Positions 38,005-46,556 of a stretch of 64,000 nt of DNA are shown in pieces; position 1 is the first letter of the stretch; each line of letters opens with the position of its first letter. This DNA comes from Mycetohabitans endofungorum. Its GTDB lineage: Bacteria; Pseudomonadota; Gammaproteobacteria; Burkholderiales; Burkholderiaceae. The DNA lies in the NCBI RefSeq assembly GCF_037477895.1, contig NZ_CP132744.1, forward strand, positions 2,046,001 through 2,110,000. Direction: 5' to 3'. Made by a program: the position numbers and the translations under genes. The notes below the pieces were generated by a model. It saw nothing but the letters and a program-made list of their open reading frames with translations, ran no database searches and had not been told where the DNA came from.

Positions 38005-39291
38005 CTAAGCCAGCTTGTACCGGTTGCGCGCCGCCTCGCTGCGGTACAGGACCAGCGTCGCAATCAGGCCGCACAGTGCAGCGGCCGACATCCACAGACC
38101 CGGCGCCGCCTTGTTGCCGGTCTCATGGATCAGGTAAGTCGAGATCGCCGGCGTGAAGCCGCCGATAGTCGTGGCCAGGCTGTACGCGAGCGAAAACCCG
38201 GCGGTACGGACGTCAGCGGGCATCACTTCGGTCAAGCCGGCCACCATTGCGCCGTTATAGCATGCGTAGATGAACGAGAGCCACAGCTGCACCGCCAGCA
38301 ACCGCTCGAACGATGGATGCGCGACCAGCCATTGCATCGCCGGATACACGCTCACCAGTGCGACCAGCGTGAACGCGACCAGGACTGCGCGGCGCCCGAT
38401 CCGGTCCGACAGCGCGCCACTGACCGGCAGCCAGAATAAGTTCGACAGGCCGATGCAAATCGTCACCAAGAGCGTATCCACAGCGGACAGCTTGAGCACC
38501 TCCTTACCGAAGGTGGGTGTGTACGCGGTGATCAGATAAAAAGACACCGTGGTCATGATGACCAGGCCCATGCCTGCGATCACCGTGCGCCAGTTTGCGA
38601 CCATCGATGCGAAGATCTCGCCCATCGTCGGGCGATGCTTGCGCGCCAGAAACTCGTCCGTCTCCGTCAGCGATCGCCGGATCAGAAACAGAAACGGAAC
38701 GATCAGGCAACCAACCAGGAAGGGGATCCGCCATCCCCACTCCCCCATTTGGTCGGCCGGCAACACGCGGTTCAGGATCACGCCGAGCAACGCGGCGAAG
38801 ACCACCGCCACCTGCTGGCTGCCCGACTGCCACGCGCAGTAGAAACCCCTGCGCCCCTTGGTCGCGATCTCCGCCAGATAGACCGATACGCCACCGAGCT
38901 CGACCCCGGCGGAGAAGCCTTGCAGCAGCCTGCCGGCCAGCACCAGCGCCGGTGCGGCAAGCCCGATCGTCGCATAGCCGGGCACGAGCGCCACTGCCGC
39001 GGTCCCGACCGCCATCAGCGACAAAGTCAAGAAGAGGCCCTTGCGGCGCCCATGATGGTCGATGTACGCCCCTAACACGATCGCCCCGAGCGGGCGCATT
39101 AGGAAGCCGGCGCCGAACACCGACAACGACAGCATCAGCGATGCGAACGCACTGCCGGCCGGAAAGTACGTCTTCGCGATCGCCGACGCATAGTAGCCGT
39201 AGACCATGAAGTCGTACATCTCCAGGAAATTGCCGCTGGTCACGCGGAACACGGTACGCGCTTTCGATTCTGACACGGTTGTCGCAGTCAT
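38005..39291 (-). CDS. MFS transporter, metabolite:H+ symporter family (citrate/tricarballylate-like)
   Basis: Inner-membrane carboxylate importer candidate. The start at 39291 ([21 protein letters not shown]) has AGGAGG five bases upstream and gives 428 residues with 12 predicted helices. The N-terminal [15 protein letters not shown] and the loop [20 protein letters not shown] are typical of the MHS (CitA/TcuC/ProP) family. [19 protein letters not shown] is the helix 4-5 signature. Citrate or tricarballylate is the likely substrate by similarity only; no catabolic gene is adjacent. Confidence 0.82.
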   Translation of the reverse strand: MTATTVSESKARTVFRVTSGNFLEMYDFMVYGYYASAIAKTYFPAGSAFASLMLSLSVFGAGFLMRPLGAIVLGAYIDHHGRRKGLFLTLSLMAVGTAAVALVPGYATIGLAAPALVLAGRLLQGFSAGVELGGVSVYLAEIATKGRRGFYCAWQSGSQQVAVVFAALLGVILNRVLPADQMGEWGWRIPFLVGCLIVPFLFLIRRSLTETDEFLARKHRPTMGEIFASMVANWRTVIAGMGLVIMTTVSFYLITAYTPTFGKEVLKLSAVDTLLVTICIGLSNLFWLPVSGALSDRIGRRAVLVAFTLVALVSVYPAMQWLVAHPSFERLLAVQLWLSFIYACYNGAMVAGLTEVMPADVRTAGFSLAYSLATTIGGFTPAISTYLIHETGNKAAPGLWMSAAALCGLIATLVLYRSEAARNRYKLA

Positions 39292-39320
39292 CTGGCCTCC
39301 TGAGGGAAAAACGTCGACAG

Positions 39321-39668
39321 TTAGAAGCGGGTCTCGCGCGCCGCGCGCAGGAATGTATCGAGCAGCGGCGTGCAGCCGAGCAGCTCGGCGCCGCCCGCCC
39401 GGTGGAATTCGGGATGCCACTGGACGCCGACGACGAACGGCGAGCGGCGATAGCGCACAGCCTCCACCAGGCCATCGCCAGCCGAAATCGCCTCGACGTT
39501 CAGGTCACGCCCGACGGTCCTCACCGCCTGGTGGTGAATCGAGTTGGGATCCTTGGGCGGCGCGCCCGAGGGCACGCCGCCCACCGTTTCGGCCTCGGGT
39601 CGCAGCTTGCCGGATAAGGCATCGGCGGCCGCGGATTCAACTAAGCGGGGAGTCGAGGGTTCGCTCAT
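39321..39668 (-). pseudogene. Truncated class I glutamine-amidotransferase-like (peptidase C26) gene
   Basis: Encodes only the C-terminal part of a PuuD/gamma-glutamyl hydrolase-like protein: [20 protein letters not shown] and [13 protein letters not shown], with the catalytic His-Pro-Glu. The nucleophile cysteine and its elbow, which should lie about 100 residues earlier, are absent here and in the bases upstream. Intact relatives are about 250 residues or more; this frame is 115. It starts with an ATG, but as a stand-alone enzyme it could not be active. Confidence 0.7.
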
Positions 39669-39842
39669 GGTGAATCGTCAGACGTGCAAATCCACACATT
39701 CCAGCCAGGGTTCGCGCATTATCCGCCGTTCACTGCGCACGGGCAAACCACGACCTTCATTCGCATACAATGCGTGCACGGCGCGACGTTTTCCATGACG
39801 CCGCCACGACCCCACATATTGCTTGCCGGATGGGCTTCGATC

Positions 39843-41234
39843 ATGACAGTTTCCCACACCGCTGATTTCACGCCGCTACCGCCGTTGTCGGCACTTGCCA
39901 CCGCACTGCAGGCCGGCACGAGCACTAGCCGCGAGTTGGTCGAGACCGCACTCGAGCGGATCGCCGCGCCGCACGGGCAAGGCCGCTCGGTGTTCATTGA
40001 GGTGCACGCACAGGCGGCTCGCCAATGCGCGGATGCGCTGGACAAGCTGCGCGCCGCCGGCACAGTGCTGTCGCCGCTGATGGGCGTGCCGGTCTCGATT
40101 AAGGACCTGTTCGACGTCGCCGGCCAAGTCACCCGCGCGGGCTCGGTCGTGTTGTCCGACGCGCCGCCCGCCCGCGCCGATGCAAGCACGGTCGCACGGC
40201 TGCAGCAAGCCGGCGCGGTCATCATCGGACGCACTAACATGACCGAGTTCGCCTTCTCCGGCCTGGGACTGAACCCCCATTACGGCACGCCGGCCTCGCC
40301 ATGGCAGCGCACCGCCGGCGATGCCGAACGCCGCATTGCCGGCGGCTCTTCGTCGGGGGCGGCCGCCTGCGTTGCCGACGGGATGGCTGCGGTGGCGCTC
40401 GGCACGGACACCGGCGGCTCGGTCCGCATTCCAGCCGCGTTGTGCGGATTGACCGGTTTCAAGCCAACCGCGCGGCGCATTCCGACTGATGGCGTGCTGC
40501 CCCTGTCTTCGTCGCTCGACTCAGTCGGCCCCATCGGCTCGTCGGTCGCCTGCTGCGCCGTCACCGACCGGATCCTGGCCGGCCTGCCGCCTGTCGTGTC
40601 GCTGGCGCGGCCAATCGAAGGCGTGCGGCTCGGCGCGCTGACCCACCTAATGCTCGACGACATGGACCTGAGCGTGGCGCGCGCCTATGACGACGCCCTT
40701 CAGCACCTTTCGGCAGCCGGCGCGCGGGTCAGCGAGCTGCGTTTCGCGCCGCTCGAGCGCCTCGCGCACGTCAACCGGCTGAGCCTGCCATCAATCGAGT
40801 CGTTCGCATGGCACCGCAAGCTGATCGAAAACCGTGCCAGCGACTACGATCCGCGCGTGCTGGCACGTATCCGCAAGGGCGAGCGCGCTAGCGCGGCCGA
40901 CTATATCGAGTTGCTGCGCGAGCGAGCCGACATCATCGCGCAGGCCGAGCCGCTATGGCACAGCTTTGATGCCATTGTCTATCCGACCGTGCCCATCGTG
41001 CCACCGCGCATCGCGGAACTGCAAGCGGATGACGCTGTCTATGCGCGCGTCAACGCAACGATACTGCGCAACCCGAGCATGATCAATTACCTCGACGGCT
41101 GCGCGCTGTCGTTGCCGTGCTCGCGTCACGGCGAAGCGCCGGTCGGCTTGACGCTGGCCTCGGGCACTGGTCGCGACACTGCGCTGCTCATGCTGGGCCG
41201 CGCGGTCGAAGCCGTGCTCGCACCGCTGCGATGA
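39843..41234 (+). CDS. Amidase-signature family amidase
   Basis: Ser-Ser-Lys amide hydrolase. The start at 39843 (MTVSHTADFTPLPP) gives 463 residues; an ATG at 39795 would add 16. The triad is visible: Lys in VPVSIKDLFDVAG, the cis-Ser in GTDTGGSVRIPAAL and the nucleophile Ser in RIAGGSSSGAAACVADG. It stands alone without gatB/gatC, so it is probably not the transamidosome subunit. The natural substrate is unknown. It is divergent from the truncated amidotransferase-like gene. Confidence 0.87.
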   Translation: MTVSHTADFTPLPPLSALATALQAGTSTSRELVETALERIAAPHGQGRSVFIEVHAQAARQCADALDKLRAAGTVLSPLMGVPVSIKDLFDVAGQVTRAGSVVLSDAPPARADASTVARLQQAGAVIIGRTNMTEFAFSGLGLNPHYGTPASPWQRTAGDAERRIAGGSSSGAAACVADGMAAVALGTDTGGSVRIPAALCGLTGFKPTARRIPTDGVLPLSSSLDSVGPIGSSVACCAVTDRILAGLPPVVSLARPIEGVRLGALTHLMLDDMDLSVARAYDDALQHLSAAGARVSELRFAPLERLAHVNRLSLPSIESFAWHRKLIENRASDYDPRVLARIRKGERASAADYIELLRERADIIAQAEPLWHSFDAIVYPTVPIVPPRIAELQADDAVYARVNATILRNPSMINYLDGCALSLPCSRHGEAPVGLTLASGTGRDTALLMLGRAVEAVLAPLR

Positions 41235-41288
41235 CCGCATGCTGGCTTGTCCGACGCGTCCCGACGCGTCCTCACTGAGTAAAACACT

Positions 41289-41807
41289 ATGAATGATTTG
41301 TTGAGAATGCGCCGTGAGCGACGCCTGCTGGTCCTGCTGGGACTGGTCTGCATCGCCCTGATCAGCGGCGCGTTGTATCTACAGTATTTCAAGCATGAAG
41401 CTCCGTGCCCATTGTGCATCATCCAGCGTTACTGCTTCTTGTTGATCGCTGTATTCGCGTTCATCGGCGCGACGCTGCGGGGATGGCGCGGCATCGCGGT
41501 ATTGGAGACACTGATCGTCGTTGCGGCGGCCGGCGGGATGGCCGCCGCGATCCAGCATATCGAGGTCCAAGCCAATCCGTCGTTCAATTGTGGCTTCGAC
41601 GCACTCGAGCCGATCGTCGATGCACTGCCACTCGCCAAGCTGTGGCCTGGCGCATTCAAGGTCGCGGGACTGTGCGAAATACCGTATCCGCCGATCCTCG
41701 GACTGAGCCTGCCGCAATGGGGACTGATCGCGTTCGGCCTCATGTTCGTGCTCGTATCGCGCAGCCTGTGGCGTACACGCAAACTACGCGCCTGGCACCA
41801 AGCATGA
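41289..41807 (+). CDS. dsbB: Disulfide bond formation protein B
   Basis: Inner-membrane quinone reductase that re-oxidises DsbA. The 172 residues have four membrane helices. The first redox pair is in [11 protein letters not shown] (CxxC); the second pair is formed by FNCGFDALE and [10 protein letters not shown] in the second periplasmic loop. The upstream amidase ends 55 bases before. Downstream lies the decayed purine gene remnant. Confidence 0.93.
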   Translation: MNDLLRMRRERRLLVLLGLVCIALISGALYLQYFKHEAPCPLCIIQRYCFLLIAVFAFIGATLRGWRGIAVLETLIVVAAAGGMAAAIQHIEVQANPSFNCGFDALEPIVDALPLAKLWPGAFKVAGLCEIPYPPILGLSLPQWGLIAFGLMFVLVSRSLWRTRKLRAWHQA

Positions 41808-41993
41808 GGCGCGACGCGTGAGGCCTGATGCTGCGCGATGCCCCCCGGCCATCACCCGTCATCGCCCCATACGCCGCCCCGGAAGCCCTTTCATCGGCTG
41901 CTTTGCCCGTGCCTGCGCGCGACGGACGACACGACCCCACACGGAGCGATCCACAAGGCACCACCGATGGCCTAACCTTGCGTCTGATCGAGA

Positions 41994-42279
41994 ATGACGC
42001 ACAACTGGGCGCTGGATCAAGCTGCTCGCCGAGTACAATCTGGAGCGCGGCAACTACACGTATTTCGGCATGATCGGATCGAGGACGAAGCGCATGCCAT
42101 TCGAGTATCGACTGGCGGCGCTCGGCATCGACCTTACCCTATTGGCTCGGATGATGTACCCAATCGGCACCGAGGGCCTTGCAAGCCAGGCACCCGCCTC
42201 CATTGCGATCGCCGTAGCGGCACAACTGTTGCGTGTGGTAGAACAACGCCATCCCCACACGATGTCACCGTCGCCATGA
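41994..42279 (+). pseudogene. xdhC remnant (xanthine dehydrogenase accessory protein)
   Basis: One frame from 41994 gives MTHNWALDQ. After a shift near 42020 another frame gives LLAEYNLERGNYTYFGMIGS, TKRMPFEYRLAALGI and YPIGTEGLASQAPASIAIAV, ending in AAQLLRVVEQR and a stop at 42279. These are, in order, the MTHxxALDxxL, FGMIGSRTKR and CPIGxxGIxxKxPxxIAxxVAAQLL motifs of XdhC. The usual CPIG cysteine is Tyr. In-frame stops precede 41994 and the N-terminal half is gone. It overlaps the next gene by ATGA, the old coupling site. Confidence 0.85.
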
Positions 42280-43313
42280 ACCCGATCCTCGCTGACAAGA
42301 TCGCGCACGCGCCGAAAGCGGAGCTGCATATCCATATCGAGGGCTCGCTGGAGCCAGAATTGATTTTCGAATTGGCCCGCCGCAACGGCGTTGCGCTGCC
42401 GTACCCGACAGTCCAGGCGCTGCGCGACGCGTACGCGTTCACCGACCTGCAGTCGTTTCTGGATATTTACTACGCCGGCGCAAGCGTACTGCTGCACGAA
42501 CAAGACTTCTACGACATGACCACGGCGTACGTCGAACGCGCAATGGCCGATCACGTCGTCCATGCGGAAATCTTCTTCGACCCACAGACTCATATCGAAC
42601 GTGGCGTGTCAATCGAGACCATGGTAGCCGGCATGGAGCAGGCGCTGGCAAAGGCCGAGGCGCGGGGATTTTCCAGCAAGCTGATCCCGTGCTTTCTGCG
42701 CCATCTGCCGGAAGAACATGCGTTGCAGACGTTTGATGCCGCGCTGCCGATGTTCGAGCGGTATGGGCACAGGCTGATCGGTGTCGGCCTGGATTCGTCC
42801 GAGTACGGTCATCCCCCGTCCAAGTTCGCGCGTGTGTTCGCCCTCGCGAAGGAGCGAGGCCTGAAGTTGGTCGCCCACGCGGGTGAAGAGGGGCCGCCGG
42901 CATACGTCGTCGAGGCGCTCGACGTACTGGACGTGCATCGCGTCGACCACGGCGTGCGCAGCATCGAGGACGCGGCATTGGTCGCGCGGTTGGCGGACGC
43001 GCGCGTTGCGCTGACCGTCTGCCCGCTGTCGAACCTAAAGCTGTGCGTCGTCAACGACATGACCGAGCATACGCTGAAGCGGCTGCTCGATGCCGACGTG
43101 ATGGTGACGATCAATTCTGACGATCCCGCTTATTTCGGGGGCTACATCAACCAGAATTACCTGGCGATCGCCGATGCGCTGAAGCTGACCGACGACGAGT
43201 TGTACAAGATCATCCGCAATGGATTCGAGGCATCGTTCGTCACCGATGCGCAACGCGCCGCCTATCTGTCATTACTGGACGCGTACTGGCATGCGCCGCA
43301 AGCCATGCCATAA
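42276..43313 (+). CDS. add: Adenosine deaminase family protein, adenine deaminase subtype
   Basis: Zn hydrolase that probably deaminates adenine to hypoxanthine. The start at 42276 gives 345 residues; the open frame extends upstream only through the xdhC remnant. Metal and catalytic motifs are KAELHIHIEGSLEPE, VAHAGEEGPPAY, HRVDHGVRSIED, LTVCPLSNLKLC and INSDDPAYFGGY. The HIEGSLEPEL and GLDSSEYGHPPSKF variants are those of bacterial adenine deaminases of the ADA fold, not classical adenosine deaminase. It is followed by a purine permease, which fits adenine salvage. Confidence 0.88.
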   Translation: MNPILADKIAHAPKAELHIHIEGSLEPELIFELARRNGVALPYPTVQALRDAYAFTDLQSFLDIYYAGASVLLHEQDFYDMTTAYVERAMADHVVHAEIFFDPQTHIERGVSIETMVAGMEQALAKAEARGFSSKLIPCFLRHLPEEHALQTFDAALPMFERYGHRLIGVGLDSSEYGHPPSKFARVFALAKERGLKLVAHAGEEGPPAYVVEALDVLDVHRVDHGVRSIEDAALVARLADARVALTVCPLSNLKLCVVNDMTEHTLKRLLDADVMVTINSDDPAYFGGYINQNYLAIADALKLTDDELYKIIRNGFEASFVTDAQRAAYLSLLDAYWHAPQAMP

Positions 43314-43344
43314 AGCACTAAAGCGAACTTAGGAGAAACAAGCC

Positions 43345-44715
43345 ATGGAAAATCAACGCGGCGCGGCAGCCAACGCTTCGCTGCCGGAGCGGTTCTTTAG
43401 CGTGCGCGAGAGCGGTTCGAGCGTGCGCACCGAGGTGCTGGCCGGCATCACGACGTTTTTGACGTCAATGTACATCATCGTAGTCAATCCCGCCATCCTG
43501 TCACAGGCGGGTATCCCGTTTCCGGCAGCGCTCAGCGCCACCGTGCTGGTCAGCTTCGCCGGCAGTTGCGCGATGGGCTTGTACGCGCGCAACCCGGTGC
43601 TAGTCGCGCCCGGCATGGGAATGAATGCGCTATTTGCGTTCGTCATGGTGCACGCAGGCAACATGCCGTGGCAAACGGCACTGGGCTGCGTGTTCTGGTC
43701 GGGCGTGATCTTCGCGGTGCTGGCCGCCTTCAACGTGCGTCAGCTAGTGGTCGACGCAATCCCGGCCAATCTGCGGCACGCGCTGTCGTGTGGCATCGGT
43801 CTGTTCATCTCGCTGATCGGGCTGGTCAATGCAAAATTCGTGGTCTCCGATCCGGTGACCATCGTGCGTGCCGCGTCGCTGAACCCGGTCATCGTCACGT
43901 TCCTCGCCGGCCTGGCAATCACCACGGTGCTGGTAGCGCGTCGCATCACCGGTGCGCTGATGATCGGCATTGTCGTCACGACGATCCTGGCGATCCCGAT
44001 CGGACGCCTGTGGGGCGACGGCAGCGCGTACTGGCCGGTGGCGATGGCCACGCCCACGCTGGTGAACTGGAACGGCCTGGTCGCGGCGCCGGACTTCTCC
44101 GCGCTGTTTCAACTTGACCTGGTCGGGGCGCTGAAGGTCGCATACTGGCCGTTTATCTTCGTGATGCTGTTCACTTCGTTTTTCGATGCGTTGTCCACCT
44201 TCATGGCCGTGTCCAACGCCGGCAACCTGCTAGATGCCGATGGCAACCCGCGCAACATCCGACAATCGATGATCGTTGACGCGTTCTCGGCATTGGTGTC
44301 CGCGCCACTGGGCACGTCGCCGGCCAACGCCTACATCGAGTCGGCTGCGGGCATTTCTGCAGGCGGACGCACCGGGCTAGTCGCGGTGGTCGCCGCGGTG
44401 TGCTTCCTGCCGTTTCTGTTCCTCTCCCCGCTGCTATCGCTGGTGCCGGCAATTGCCACCGCCCCGGCGCTCGTGCTGGTCGGCGTGTTCATGATGGAGC
44501 CGATTACGCGGATCGAATGGCACCGCTTCGATGAGGCGATACCCGCGTTCATCGCGATGATCCTGATCCCGCTCACGTACTCCATTACCGCTGGCATCGC
44601 GTATGGCTTTCTGGCCTTTGTCGTACTGAAGCTGTTCGTCGGCCGGGCCCGCGAGGTCAAGCCAGCCATGTGGACGGCCGCGGCGCTGTCGGGGCTGCTG
44701 CTGGCCCAACTCTGA
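43345..44715 (+). CDS. NCS2-family purine permease (adenine/guanine/hypoxanthine)
   Basis: Proton-linked purine base importer of the AzgA/PbuG branch. The 456 residues have 13-14 hydrophobic helices. Family motifs are FFSVRESGSSVRTEVLAGIT near the N-terminus, VLVAPGMGMNALFAFV and SFFDALSTFMAVSNAGNLLD. A strong AGGAG site precedes the ATG. It lies 31 bases after the deaminase, so import and deamination of adenine are probably co-expressed. Exact base preference cannot be read from sequence. Confidence 0.9.
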   Translation: MENQRGAAANASLPERFFSVRESGSSVRTEVLAGITTFLTSMYIIVVNPAILSQAGIPFPAALSATVLVSFAGSCAMGLYARNPVLVAPGMGMNALFAFVMVHAGNMPWQTALGCVFWSGVIFAVLAAFNVRQLVVDAIPANLRHALSCGIGLFISLIGLVNAKFVVSDPVTIVRAASLNPVIVTFLAGLAITTVLVARRITGALMIGIVVTTILAIPIGRLWGDGSAYWPVAMATPTLVNWNGLVAAPDFSALFQLDLVGALKVAYWPFIFVMLFTSFFDALSTFMAVSNAGNLLDADGNPRNIRQSMIVDAFSALVSAPLGTSPANAYIESAAGISAGGRTGLVAVVAAVCFLPFLFLSPLLSLVPAIATAPALVLVGVFMMEPITRIEWHRFDEAIPAFIAMILIPLTYSITAGIAYGFLAFVVLKLFVGRAREVKPAMWTAAALSGLLLAQL

Positions 44716-44740
44716 GCGCGGCCCGAGCCCGCGATCCGGC

Positions 44741-44866
44741 TATAATCGCGTCCCATTGGGGAGTAGCCGCCCTGCACGCGATGCGCAGAGGCATCCGTCA
44801 ACATACTTGGCCCGCGCGACGTGGGCGGCCATGGCGGGTGCAGCCTCAGGCCTGGCAAGACCGGTG
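44741..44866 (+). promoter_or_regulatory. yybP-ykoY manganese riboswitch with promoter -10 box
   Basis: TATAAT at 44741-44746 is a consensus -10 box. The RNA would start near 44753 and carries the three conserved blocks of the yybP-ykoY aptamer in order: TTGGGGAGTAGCC (44756-44768), GTCAACATAC in the internal loop (44788-44797), and CTGGCAAGACCGG (44852-44864). The bases between them can form the expected helices. About 80 bases separate the aptamer from the start of the GDT1-family gene, enough for an expression platform. Known members sense Mn2+ and switch on exporters. Confidence 0.85.
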
Positions 44867-44944
44867 ATCCACGAACTGCCGGAACAGGCCGGGCAGCGCG
44901 TGAATCGTCGTTCGCGCATCCACGGCCTGCGGATAACCTCATTG

Positions 44945-45526
44945 ATGACCGAAGCTTTCCTCATTTCTGCCGGCGGCGTCGCACTCGCCGAGATCGGCGA
45001 CAAGACACAACTGCTGTCCCTCGTGCTCGCCGCCCGCTATCGCAAGCCCTGGCCGATCGTATTCGGCGTGCTGGCCGCCACGCTGGCGAACCATGCCGGC
45101 GCCGGCGCGCTCGGCCAATGGCTGTCGTCGCTGCTCACTCCCGGCGCGATGCGCTGGGCGCTCGCGCTGTCGTTCATCGCAATGGGCGCGTGGGTGCTGG
45201 TGCCAGATAGATTGCGCATCGAAGACGCGCGGCCCGCGCGGACCCGGCTGGGCATCTTCGGCACGACGGTGCTGACGTTTTTGATCGCGGAAATGGGCGA
45301 CAAGACGCAGATTGCGACAATCGCATTGGCCGCGCGATTCCACGATCTGCCCAGCGTGGTCATCGGCACCACGCTGGGCATGATGCTTGCCAACGTACCA
45401 GCGATTTTTCTGGGCGAGCGTTTTGCCCATCGGTTACCCACCACCGCGGTGCGGGCGATGGCCGCGGTCATGTTCATCGTGCTCGGCGTGCTGGCCCTGT
45501 GCGGCGTCGGCCTCGGCAGTCAATGA
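44945..45526 (+). CDS. TMEM165/GDT1 family manganese exporter
   Basis: Six-helix membrane cation exporter (MneA-like). The start at 44945 (MTEAFLISAGGVALAEIGDK) gives 193 residues. Both family motifs E-x-G-D-K-(T/S) are present: ALAEIGDKTQLLSLVLAARY in the first half and LIAEMGDKTQIATIALAARF in the second, showing the inverted duplication. The manganese riboswitch directly upstream supports Mn2+ as substrate. Convergent with the DUF4136 gene. Confidence 0.92.
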   Translation: MTEAFLISAGGVALAEIGDKTQLLSLVLAARYRKPWPIVFGVLAATLANHAGAGALGQWLSSLLTPGAMRWALALSFIAMGAWVLVPDRLRIEDARPARTRLGIFGTTVLTFLIAEMGDKTQIATIALAARFHDLPSVVIGTTLGMMLANVPAIFLGERFAHRLPTTAVRAMAAVMFIVLGVLALCGVGLGSQ

Positions 45527-45560
45527 CCCCGTTGAGCCGCACGCGCTCCACGCTTGGCGC

Positions 45561-46328
45561 TCAGCGCCCCGCGCTCGGTGACGCATCCGGGGCTGGCTGC
45601 TCGTCGCGCCTCGGCGAAGCCGCCGGAACATCGTCGCGCATCGGCGACGCGGCCGGAGCAGCCTTCTCGTTGAACGACGGCGGCGCGCCGCCCACCGCCT
45701 GTCCGTGCAATTCGGCGGGCAGGCGCACCTGCCGAGTCGTGCCGTTCTGCAATGGGAAGTCTGCCAGCGCGCTGCGTATCAGGTAGGGCATAGCGAGCGG
45801 CAACGACTGGCGCGCGGTCGGCGTCGTCGCAGTGACCTTGTATCGCTCCTTGCCGCTCGAGCGCTCCGTCATGCGGATCGTCAGGCTCTGCACGAACACG
45901 GGTAATGCCGTATCGACGTAGGCCGGCATCATGCCGAACGGCCACCACGGGCCCGGTCGTCCCCATCCCGGCCACCATGGATCGGTATAGACCGGTTGCT
46001 GCACGACAATGCTGCCGGCATGCGTGCCATAGGCCAGTTCGACGTCATAGTGGGCGCTGGTCGGCGCCACCTGTCGAAAATGGTAGTGCGACAACTCGTC
46101 AGCGAGCTGCGCCTCATAGGTGCACTGCTCGATGCTGTTCTGCTGCTGCGCATCGCGCTTGAATGCAAAAGTGCGGTCGCGGTCCGAGGCGCTGGTGCTC
46201 CACGCATTGAACGCGATCACGTCCGAAGTCACATAGCTGGCGCACCCCGACAGCACCAGCATCGCAAGCGAGCCGGCCGCCCATTGGCGCCCACGTGTCA
46301 CGTGCTGCAACAATCGTCTGAACATCAT
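45561..46328 (-). CDS. DUF4136 domain lipoprotein
   Basis: Outer-membrane-type lipoprotein of unknown role. The start at 46328 has AAGGA five bases upstream and gives 255 residues. The signal (residues about 10-31) ends in the lipobox LVLSGC. The body contains the DUF4136 features TFAFKRDAQQQNSIEQ and YDVELAYG, with a Trp/Pro-rich stretch DPWWPGWGRPGPWWPFG. The final ~55 residues are low-complexity Ala/Pro/Ser with repeated SPMRDDVPAA/SPRRDEQPA units. Confidence 0.85.
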   Translation of the reverse strand: MMFRRLLQHVTRGRQWAAGSLAMLVLSGCASYVTSDVIAFNAWSTSASDRDRTFAFKRDAQQQNSIEQCTYEAQLADELSHYHFRQVAPTSAHYDVELAYGTHAGSIVVQQPVYTDPWWPGWGRPGPWWPFGMMPAYVDTALPVFVQSLTIRMTERSSGKERYKVTATTPTARQSLPLAMPYLIRSALADFPLQNGTTRQVRLPAELHGQAVGGAPPSFNEKAAPAASPMRDDVPAASPRRDEQPAPDASPSAGR

Positions 46329-46556
46329 GGTTTTCCTTGGATTTGGCCTTCGTACCGGCCGCCCGGCGAAACGCCCGCGACGCAAGACCATTATCTATTT
46401 TGTACAATCGTCGGATCAACATAGCCACGGCCTCGCCGCGGTCACTTGAAACGTTAGACACCGGATCGCGCCATTCTTTCCCGACGCGGCGCGTGACGCC
46501 GTGCGACGGCGTGGCCCGGGTCCATTGCCATTGAACCACCTTTCGACGGATACGCC

